Below, piece by piece: positions 1-5,311 of a DNA stretch of 6,693 bases (position 1 is its first letter; the number at the start of each line of letters is the position of its first letter). Position numbers and translations under genes: made by a program. Location of the stretch: positions 1 through 6,693 of the forward strand of contig JAPKXP010000118.1 in the NCBI GenBank assembly GCA_026394745.1, read 5' to 3'. The DNA comes from Candidatus Altarchaeota archaeon. GTDB lineage: Archaea; Altiarchaeota; Altiarchaeia; IMC4; SCGC-AAA252-I15. The notes beneath the pieces are model-generated. The model was not told the DNA's origin. It did not search any database and saw only the letters and a program-made list of their open reading frames with translations.

Positions 1-952
1 CTTTCTTTAGAAGCTTCGGGTCTGAAACAGTGAACCCCGCCTCGTCCAGAATCCTCCTGTTCTTCGGGTCGTCGGTGAAGAACGCCTTGATTCCGGAGGC
101 GCGTTCAAGCTCTTTACGGTCGACAACATTTTTGAGTATCGTGAATCCGTTAGTGACTTTAGGGAACATTCCGGCCAAAAGGACCTTGCCTGAAGTCAAA
201 TCGTGGATGAACGCCTTCAATTCAACGACCTCGTGCAGCCTGCCCTCCAGAACCTGAATCTTGTTTCTCAGGCTCCTGATGGTGTTCTCCATGCTGGAGA
301 ACTCTCGATCCCTCCGCAGGCCGGTATGCGACTCCCGGGATATTCTAGCGTTCTCCAGCTGCAGCGCCTTAACCTCCCCCTCCTTGAGAGAGACCACCTC
401 GCTCAACGCGGAAACCCTCTTTTCCAAAGCCCTTATCCTCTTCTCTTCCTCCGTCTGAGGCCTCTCGACAGCCGCCTCCTTCACCGGCTTCTCCTCCTCG
501 ACAATCTCAGGCTGCTTGGATGCCTTGCCTATGGGCACCCCCCTGACGACAAGATGCTTTACCTCGTCGCCGAATCCGAGGGAATCCACCTTCTCGAACT
601 TGTTGCGGTACACCGAGTAGGCGTTCAACGCAGCAGCCAAAGCGTCCCTCTGGTGGGCGTCGGAGACGTCAAAGTTTCTGGTGATGTCCAGCTTCTCCGA
701 CACAGTCAACGATTCGTCAGGCGAGTAGAGTACGGCACCAAGATTGGAAGCCACCTTAGAAACGAAATCCGGCGGGCTTGCGACATCGCAGGCGACGACG
801 GAAGGCCTGCCTAGACCCATAACGTACTCTATGACGCCGGACAAACCCAAGTCCTTTGAACTATGCAACCCCACAACGCCGCCGCGAAAATCCAGCACAG
901 CCACGGCAGTAGTCGTCCCCGGGTCCACGCCAACAATCAAATACTCGCTCAT
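1..952 (-). CDS. DUF460 / COG2433 family protein with RNase H-like N-terminal domain, 3' end outside window
   Basis: The frame read leftward from an ATG at 952-950 stays open to base 1, giving 317 codons without a stop. Family members are roughly 600-650 residues from memory, so about half is present. Residues 4-25 form an RNase H/RuvC-type first strand, with IVGVDPGTTTA carrying Asp10. A second acidic strand is VACDVASPP (Asp56), and a third is DAHQRDALAAALNAY (Asp98/Asp103), matching the usual D-x-HxRDALAAA pattern of the family. A charged linker (about 148-170) leads to a predicted coiled coil (about 168-240), then the start of a C-terminal region (LTSGKVLLAGMFPKVTNG). The family is annotated only as a possible nuclease of RNase H fold; function and substrate are not established. 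The start codon overlaps the purF stop in an ATGA. The only purine-rich GGAG lies about 17 bases upstream, too far for a normal Shine-Dalgarno, so translation is probably coupled to purF. Family call is confident; nuclease activity is inference. Confidence 0.85.
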   Translation of the reverse strand, partial: MSEYLIVGVDPGTTTAVAVLDFRGGVVGLHSSKDLGLSGVIEYVMGLGRPSVVACDVASPPDFVSKVASNLGAVLYSPDESLTVSEKLDITRNFDVSDAHQRDALAAALNAYSVYRNKFEKVDSLGFGDEVKHLVVRGVPIGKASKQPEIVEEEKPVKEAAVERPQTEEEKRIRALEKRVSALSEVVSLKEGEVKALQLENARISRESHTGLRRDREFSSMENTIRSLRNKIQVLEGRLHEVVELKAFIHDLTSGKVLLAGMFPKVTNGFTILKNVVDRKELERASGIKAFFTDDPKNRRILDEAGFTVSDPKLLKK

Positions 953-2310
953 AGCAATTTAGTCTGCTTCTCCTTTAGAGGATAATCTCCAGTAAGGCAT
1001 GCCATGCACAAGTCCTCCTTATCGTGGCCTATGGCCTTGACCATGCCTTCGATGCTTAGGTAGGCGAGGGTGTCGGCGCCCAAAGTGCTGCGAATCTCGT
1101 CCACGGTCTTTTCAGCGGCGATGAACTCCTTGCTAGTCTGCATGTCGATGCCGTAGAGGCACGGGAACCGTATCGGAGGGCAGCAGATTCTAACGTGAAC
1201 CTTCTTAGTGCCGGCCTCGCGCAGTATCTTGACTATTCTTTTTAACGTAGTGCCTCGCACGAGCGAGTCGTCAACCATGATAAGCTCCTTGTCCTTTATC
1301 TTGCAGGCGATGGGGTTGAGTTTCACGCGAACGCCAAGGTCCCGCTGCTTCTGGTCCGGGAGTATGAACGTCCTTCCTATGTACCTGTTCTTTATGAGGC
1401 CTTCGCCGTATCTTATTCCAGCGCCCTCAGAGTACCCTATCGCGTGGCTTATCCCGGAGTCCGGCACAGCCATCACCATGTCGGCTTTCACGGGAGCCTC
1501 CTTGGCGAGGATCTTGCCAAGCTCCTTCCTCACCATGTAGACGCACTTGCCGTCGACGACCGAGTCGGGGCGCGAGAAGTACACGTACTCGAACATGCAG
1601 TGGCAGACCTTGCCTTTAGGTCCGGAGTGCGACTCCACGTTGTCGCCTATCACTAGAATCTCAGAAGGCCTAAGGTCCCTGACGAACGGTATTCCAAGAA
1701 CGTCCAGCGCGCAGCTCTCGGAAGCTACAACGTAGGTTCCGTCCTTCTGCCCGAAGCAAAGCGGCCTGATGGCCGATGGGTCGCGGACGGCGATGAGCTT
1801 CTTGTCGTATAGTATCGTCAATGAGTATGAGCCTACAAGCTGCTTCATCACGGACTTTATCGCCTCGACAAAGTCGTTGGTGCGCATGTGCTCCTGCGCA
1901 ATCAACACCGCGATAATCTCGGTGTCCGAGGTCGTCAGGAAGATGTTGCCCTTCTCCTCCAGCTGAGACCGCAGCTCGTCCTGGTTTACTATGTTCCCGT
2001 TGTGGGCTATCGCGAAACTACCCTTAGTGTAGTTTATGAGCAGCGGGTGGGCGTTCTCTATGCTCGACGAGCCGGTGGTGGAGTAGCGGACGTGGCCTAT
2101 GCCGATGTTGCCTGAAAGATACGCGTTACGAAAGACGTCGGAAACCAGGCCCATATCCTTGTGGACGCGAATCTGGTCGGTCTGGACTGCTATTCCAGCG
2201 GACTCCTGGCCGCGGTGCTGCAGGGAATATAACCCGTAGTAAAGGGACTCGAAGACGTCAGTGTTCGACTTCACCCCGATTACAGCGCACTTCTCACGGA
2301 TTCCATACAT
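949..2310 (-). CDS. purF: Amidophosphoribosyltransferase (glutamine PRPP amidotransferase), Fe-S type
   Basis: Cytoplasmic enzyme of the first committed step of purine synthesis: PRPP plus glutamine gives 5-phosphoribosylamine. From the ATG at 2310 it has 453 residues, normal for the family. The N-terminal Ntn-hydrolase glutaminase domain has Cys8 as predicted nucleophile after removal of a 7-residue propeptide, then SLQHRGQESAGI (29-40), HVRYSTTG (73-80, substrate Arg75), HNGN (103-106) and TSDTE (127-131, Asp129). The C-terminal phosphoribosyltransferase domain has the PRPP loop IMVDDSLVRGTT (344-355). Cys238, Cys384, Cys435 and Cys438 align with the four ligands of the 4Fe-4S cluster known from the Bacillus subtilis enzyme. 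An in-frame TTG at 2340 would add ten residues, but it has no Shine-Dalgarno and the ATG suits the short propeptide better. Transcribed divergently from argJ; its stop overlaps the DUF460 start. Odd details are Lys at -1 and Ala at +2 relative to the nucleophile, where Glu and Gly are usual. Confidence 0.96.
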   Translation of the reverse strand: MYGIREKCAVIGVKSNTDVFESLYYGLYSLQHRGQESAGIAVQTDQIRVHKDMGLVSDVFRNAYLSGNIGIGHVRYSTTGSSSIENAHPLLINYTKGSFAIAHNGNIVNQDELRSQLEEKGNIFLTTSDTEIIAVLIAQEHMRTNDFVEAIKSVMKQLVGSYSLTILYDKKLIAVRDPSAIRPLCFGQKDGTYVVASESCALDVLGIPFVRDLRPSEILVIGDNVESHSGPKGKVCHCMFEYVYFSRPDSVVDGKCVYMVRKELGKILAKEAPVKADMVMAVPDSGISHAIGYSEGAGIRYGEGLIKNRYIGRTFILPDQKQRDLGVRVKLNPIACKIKDKELIMVDDSLVRGTTLKRIVKILREAGTKKVHVRICCPPIRFPCLYGIDMQTSKEFIAAEKTVDEIRSTLGADTLAYLSIEGMVKAIGHDKEDLCMACLTGDYPLKEKQTKLL

Positions 2311-2327
2311 TTTAAGCCTGAAAGGAA

Positions 2328-2333
2328 TTATAT
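2328..2333 (+). promoter_or_regulatory. Candidate TATA box for argJ (TTATAT)
   Basis: TTATAT is preceded by a purine-rich stretch (GAAAGGAA, 2320-2327) that could act as a TFB recognition element. Standard spacing predicts a start near 2357, so the argJ transcript would have a leader of only about 8 bases. The element lies inside the predicted purF leader, so the two promoters interleave. It could also be read on the minus strand as ATATAA, but that would place the purF start about 20 bases ahead of the ATG or closer. Inferred from spacing only. Confidence 0.42.
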
Positions 2334-2348
2334 CTTTCAACTTACATA

Positions 2349-2356
2349 CTTATAAG
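2349..2356 (-). promoter_or_regulatory. Candidate TATA box for purF (palindromic CTTATAAG)
   Basis: CTTATAAG is a perfect 8-base palindrome in the spacer between the divergent purF and argJ genes. Read on the minus strand, archaeal spacing of about 25 bases would place transcription start near 2326. That gives a leader of about 16 bases before the purF ATG at 2310, containing a weak AGG at 2319-2317. Being symmetric, the motif alone does not set direction, and it lies too close to the argJ start (9 bases) to be that gene's TATA box. Inferred from spacing only. Confidence 0.5.
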
Positions 2357-2358
2357 GT
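2355..2358 (+). promoter_or_regulatory. Possible Shine-Dalgarno AGGT ahead of argJ
   Basis: AGGT matches part of the archaeal anti-Shine-Dalgarno and ends six bases before the argJ ATG, the same six-base spacing as the two strong GAGGTG sites elsewhere in the window. It overlaps the CTTATAAG palindrome by two bases. If transcription starts near 2357, the site would be lost from the mRNA and argJ would be read as near-leaderless. Confidence 0.4.
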
Positions 2359-2364
2359 ATCAAA

Positions 2365-3513
2365 ATGGAATTCAAGAAAACCGATAAAGGAGTGTGCGGT
2401 AAGGGCTTTTTCGCCTACGGGCTGAAGGAAGGCAAGTACGGCTTGGCTTTGATTAAGGCGGACCGGGTGTGCACGGCAGCCGGGGTTTTCACCAGAAACA
2501 GCGTCAAGGCAGCGCACGTGCTGCTCGACCAAAAGATTCTGTCGAACGGAATCCGGGCTGTGGCTGCGAACTCCGGGAACGCGAATGCCTGCGTGCCTGA
2601 AGGAGTGAAAGACGCAAGGAGCATACAGAGAATCGCCGCAAGAGAACTTGGAATCCAGCCTGAGAACGTGGCAGTCGCGTCCACTGGGATAATAGGCAGG
2701 AGAATCGACTTAGGCGTGATAAAGGATAGGATAAAACAGGTTGCCACTAAACTAAATGCGAAAGGAAGTGGAAACGCCGCTAGAGCGATAATGACCACGG
2801 ACACGAAACCGAAACAGTATTCGATTGAACACGACGGAGTCGAAGTCGGCGGCATATGCAAGGGCGCGGGAATGATAGCACCCAACATGGCGACCATGCT
2901 CTGCTTCATAACCACAAACGCAGACCTCGACAGGAGGAACCTGCAGGATGCGCTTGAGGCGGCTGTCGAGGAAAGCTTCAACATGATTACGGTGGACGGC
3001 GACATGAGCACCAACGACACGGTGCTGGTGTTGTCCACAAGAACGAAAAAATGCGGCAAAGGACTGTTCGCGCGAATGCTCAAGGAAGTGGCGACGGAAC
3101 TCTCGAAGATGATTGTGAGAGACGGCGAAGGCGCGACAAAGTTCATAGAATTCAGGATAACGGGAGTGAGAAGCAAGCGCGATGCGATTGAAGCAGCGAA
3201 AGCGGTAGCCAACTCGCCGCTAGTAAAAACCGCATTCTACGGCGAAAACCCCAACTGGGGCAGGATAATCGCGACCATAGGAAGCAGGATTAGAGTGGAC
3301 TACCGGAGAGTAGACCTATCATTCCAAGCAGGCGAGATGAAGTCCGTCCTAGTCAAGAAGGGCGCGATAATGGGCCTCGACCAAGCAAGGAAGATACTGA
3401 AGAACAAAGAGATTAAGGTAGACTGCAACCTAAACTCCGGAAAACACTCAGCAACAACCTGGACATGCGACCTAAGCGAAGAATACGTCAGGATAAACGC
3501 AGGATACAACTGA
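2365..3513 (+). CDS. argJ: Glutamate N-acetyltransferase / ornithine acetyltransferase
   Basis: Transfers the acetyl group from N-acetylornithine to glutamate, recycling it in arginine synthesis; some members also acetylate glutamate from acetyl-CoA. Whether this one is mono- or bifunctional cannot be read from sequence. The 382-residue length is near or slightly below the usual 390-410. Family landmarks are all present: AGVFTRN (39-45), NSGNANA (69-75), the oxyanion-hole STGIIG (106-111, Thr107-Gly108), the self-cleavage motif KGAGMIAPNMATML (166-179), DGEGATK (253-259), GENPNWGRI (293-301) and the C-terminal EYVRINAGY. By family knowledge, the chain cleaves itself between Ala176 and Thr177, with Thr177 becoming the nucleophile of the beta chain. 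A start at this ATG leaves the expected short N-terminus before the first conserved strand. It is divergent from purF, and the rhomboid gene follows after six bases, so the two are probably one transcript. Confidence 0.96.
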   Translation: MEFKKTDKGVCGKGFFAYGLKEGKYGLALIKADRVCTAAGVFTRNSVKAAHVLLDQKILSNGIRAVAANSGNANACVPEGVKDARSIQRIAARELGIQPENVAVASTGIIGRRIDLGVIKDRIKQVATKLNAKGSGNAARAIMTTDTKPKQYSIEHDGVEVGGICKGAGMIAPNMATMLCFITTNADLDRRNLQDALEAAVEESFNMITVDGDMSTNDTVLVLSTRTKKCGKGLFARMLKEVATELSKMIVRDGEGATKFIEFRITGVRSKRDAIEAAKAVANSPLVKTAFYGENPNWGRIIATIGSRIRVDYRRVDLSFQAGEMKSVLVKKGAIMGLDQARKILKNKEIKVDCNLNSGKHSATTWTCDLSEEYVRINAGYN

Positions 3514-3519
3514 ACGAAA

Positions 3520-4140
3520 ATGTACTACGTCAAGAGAAACCAGGCCATCGAATACATCATACTCGCGAACGCGCTAGTCTTCTTCGCAACATTCATAGCG
3601 CCAAAAATAGTGGGGTCACTGATGGTGCTACAGCCGATTACAGTACTACACCAGCCTTGGACGCTCCTCACCACGATGTTCGTGCACGCTGACTTCAGCC
3701 ACATACTATTCAACATGATAGGGCTGTTCTTCTTCGGCACGTACCTTGAGAGGATAGTCGGGGAAAAAGACTTCCTTAAGACGTACTTCATAGGAGGCCT
3801 ATTCGCAAGCCTAGCCTACACATTCATATCACTAGGATTCGGCATCCCGGACCCGAAGACAATAGCAATCGGAGCTTCAGGCGCAGTCTCGGCGCTCATA
3901 GGAGCACTCATAATGCTGCGCCCCAACCTGACAGTCTACCTGTACTTCCTGTTCCCCATGCCGCTATGGATTTTCGGGACAGTGTTCGTGCTGATGGAAC
4001 CCTTCCTGTTCCCAAACGCCTCCATAGCATACACCGCCCACATAAGCGGCCTCATCGCAGGACTCGCCTTCGGCTACTACTTTAAAAAGAAGACTACGCA
4101 GTACTACCAATACGAAGTCTCCTACAAGTACGGCTACTGA
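3520..4140 (+). CDS. Rhomboid family intramembrane serine protease
   Basis: A 206-residue membrane protein with the six-helix rhomboid core and no extra domains. The catalytic pair is visible: Ser120 in IGASGAVSALIGA (118-130, GxSG) and His174 in AHISGLIAGLAFGYYF on the last helix. The second helix carries HADFSHILFNMIGLFFFG (56-73); His61 and Asn65 match the oxyanion-side His and Asn of E. coli GlpG (His150, Asn154). Rhomboids cut substrate transmembrane helices within the lipid bilayer, so this should be an active protease; its substrate is unknown. The Tyr/Lys-rich tail (189-206) is probably cytoplasmic. The gene begins six bases after the argJ stop with only a weak AGGAT about 14 bases ahead, so translation likely relies on ribosomes finishing argJ. 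Its stop is one base from the stop of the converging gene. Confidence 0.94.
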   Translation: MYYVKRNQAIEYIILANALVFFATFIAPKIVGSLMVLQPITVLHQPWTLLTTMFVHADFSHILFNMIGLFFFGTYLERIVGEKDFLKTYFIGGLFASLAYTFISLGFGIPDPKTIAIGASGAVSALIGALIMLRPNLTVYLYFLFPMPLWIFGTVFVLMEPFLFPNASIAYTAHISGLIAGLAFGYYFKKKTTQYYQYEVSYKYGY

Positions 4141-4141
4141 A

Positions 4142-5197
4142 TCACGGGAACAGCTTGGAGCCGCTGGACCTGCCTTCCTCCTGGAGCGTGTCGTAACGGA
4201 CATTCTTCTGGGGAGAGTGGACTTCAACCTCCTCCAAACGCTTCTCCTGCCTCTTGTCTATTTCAGCAGGCTTCCTTACAACCTCCTTCGTAGACGATTT
4301 GGGAGTAACGCTTATAGTAGGCTGCCTCTTCTTCGACTTCTCGTAGATGTAGTGCAGGCACAGGAACAAACCCACAAGCAAAACGAAGGCTGCTAGAATC
4401 AACGCTACCACGAACATCTTGTACCTGCCGAGGTCGGACTGAGTCTGCTCCAGCTCAGTCTTAAGGTTAGAACTTTCAAGCGTTAGCGCTGAAACCTGGC
4501 TTGCGAGCTGCTCCTTCGCAGAGTTTAGCTCGTTGTTCTGACTTTGGAGTGAGTCAACCTGCCCCTCCAGCCGAGTCTTGTCCCCAGTAAGCTTATCCAT
4601 CTGAGACTGGAGTGCCACGACCTGCGCCTGAAGCTGGCCTATCAGGGGGTCGGACGTCTTGTACTTCACCTCAGACCTTACGACAACGCCCTCAAAATCC
4701 TTCTTGTTCTCGACCTTTATGGCGATGACGTTATTCCCGGTGTGAAGGAAGCTCGTTATGTCGTAGCTGTCGGACCTCGCGTAAGCCACGCTCTTAGCCT
4801 CGCTGGTGCCGATGCGTTCGCCGTTAACGTAAAGCCAGTAGTAGTCGTCAGCAGAGATGGTTATCGTGCCGGACACAAGCTCGCCTCCGACGTCAAAAGC
4901 CTTCCTGAAGTAGCCGAAACAGTTCTCGCAAGAGTTCGCCGTCCACATCCACTCGTTGCAGCCCACCGCGCAGGACATGACCTTGCCGCAGTTTATGGAG
5001 CACGGTCCGTGATTCCAGTTGGCCGTGCTGCTACCCCACGAGGAGTCGTCGAACGACGGCTGCATCCAGTCGACGCCCGAAACCGACTTGGAAGCCTTCC
5101 ACGAGGAATCAGACTTTATCGTAAGCATCTTATCCTCGGCGCACGCCAAAGGCAAAAGCAAACACAAGACAACTAGACCCAGTAAAAATCTTTTCAT
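4142..5197 (-). CDS. Secreted-domain, coiled-coil, single-pass membrane protein of unknown function
   Basis: From the ATG at 5197 it has 351 residues. Order seen: signal peptide (1-20, MKRF, hydrophobic core, cut likely after ACA at 18-20); a beta-sandwich domain (about 24-180) resembling galactose-binding-like / glycoside hydrolase family 2 sugar-binding folds, with W-x5-FDDSSW (44-54), YFRKAFDV (96-103), ADDYYWLYVNGERIG (116-130) and GNNVIAIKVEN (154-164); a six-cysteine insert (Cys66, 70, 76, 80, 90, 93); a coiled coil (about 184-259, heptads rich in Leu, Gln and Ser); a membrane helix (261-284); and a 67-residue charged cytoplasmic tail ending SKLFP. The exported face may bind sugars or other surface proteins; no catalytic site is evident. 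An in-frame ATG at 5221 would add MSKREVPD; both starts have a perfect GAGGTG. A TTG-started form from 5305 lies inside the ftsZ2 terminator and is unlikely. The gene follows ftsZ2 on the same strand but has its own promoter signals. Confidence 0.85.
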   Translation of the reverse strand: MKRFLLGLVVLCLLLPLACAEDKMLTIKSDSSWKASKSVSGVDWMQPSFDDSSWGSSTANWNHGPCSINCGKVMSCAVGCNEWMWTANSCENCFGYFRKAFDVGGELVSGTITISADDYYWLYVNGERIGTSEAKSVAYARSDSYDITSFLHTGNNVIAIKVENKKDFEGVVVRSEVKYKTSDPLIGQLQAQVVALQSQMDKLTGDKTRLEGQVDSLQSQNNELNSAKEQLASQVSALTLESSNLKTELEQTQSDLGRYKMFVVALILAAFVLLVGLFLCLHYIYEKSKKRQPTISVTPKSSTKEVVRKPAEIDKRQEKRLEEVEVHSPQKNVRYDTLQEEGRSSGSKLFP

Positions 5198-5203
5198 ATC
5201 CGG

Positions 5204-5233
5204 CACCTCACGTTTTGACATAAACCGCACCTC
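5204..5233 (-). promoter_or_regulatory. Two Shine-Dalgarno sites, each six bases ahead of an in-frame ATG
   Basis: On the minus strand, GAGGTG at 5233-5228 is followed by six bases and an ATG at 5221-5219. A second GAGGTG at 5209-5204 is followed by six bases and an ATG at 5197-5195. The ATGs are 24 bases apart, in the same frame. Both sites lie in an 8-base repeat, TGAGGTGC. The second site lies within codons for Glu-Val of the longer form. Both are strong matches to the archaeal 16S rRNA 3' end, so sequence alone does not decide the start. The downstream one gives the more typical short signal-peptide N-region and is used for the CDS entry. Confidence 0.75.
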
Positions 5234-5246
5234 AGCTTTTCGCTTG

Positions 5247-5254
5247 TTATAAAT
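5247..5254 (-). promoter_or_regulatory. Candidate proximal TATA box (ATTTATAA) for the surface protein gene
   Basis: ATTTATAA on the minus strand is a good archaeal TATA match. Spacing of about 25 bases predicts a start near 5225, only a few bases before the upstream ATG. Such a transcript would lack the first Shine-Dalgarno but keep the second. Spacing inference only. Confidence 0.5.
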
Positions 5255-5266
5255 TTGAGAAAGGGG

Positions 5267-5274
5267 TATAAAAA
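5267..5274 (-). promoter_or_regulatory. Candidate distal TATA box (TTTTTATA) for the surface protein gene
   Basis: TTTTTATA lies 20 bases upstream of the proximal candidate. It predicts a start near 5244, giving a leader of roughly 22 bases that would contain both Shine-Dalgarno sites. It overlaps the T-rich tail after the ftsZ2 hairpin, so it may be only part of the terminator. Confidence 0.38.
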
Positions 5275-5311
5275 AGGGAATAAAGGGAAAAGGCGTGTTT
5301 TTCAACGCGCC
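5275..5311 (-). terminator. Hairpin and T-rich tract terminating ftsZ2
   Basis: Beginning directly after the ftsZ2 stop, GGCGCGT (5311-5305) pairs with ACACGCC (5298-5292) around a six-base TGAAAA loop. There are six pairs and one C-A mismatch. TTTTCCCTTTATTCCC and further T runs follow. Archaeal termination depends mainly on T tracts, so the T-rich part may matter more than the stem. The tract runs into the promoter region of the next gene. Confidence 0.65.

Noticed and set aside
203..814. 203-codon open frame on the plus strand opposite the DUF460 gene
   Set aside because: Mirror frame of a recognised gene; no motif and no Shine-Dalgarno or promoter signal seen.
2311..2340. TTG at 2340 as purF start
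   Set aside because: It would add ten residues, has no Shine-Dalgarno, and lies where the predicted transcript may not reach. The ATG at 2310 gives a normal short propeptide.
2415..3212. 265-codon open frame on the minus strand inside argJ
   Set aside because: Full overlap with a clearly real argJ; the product is a low-complexity Ser/Ala/Leu-rich string without family features.
5135..5155. Lipoprotein signal (Cys19 after LPLA)
   Set aside because: The residues before Cys are Pro-Leu-Ala, a poor lipobox because Pro takes the place of Leu/Val/Ile. An Ala-x-Ala cut after residue 20 fits better, and the protein already has a membrane helix.
5234..5305. 387-residue form of the surface protein beginning at TTG 5305
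   Set aside because: The start lies inside the ftsZ2 terminator hairpin, upstream of both TATA candidates, and places a long odd N-terminus before a clear signal peptide.
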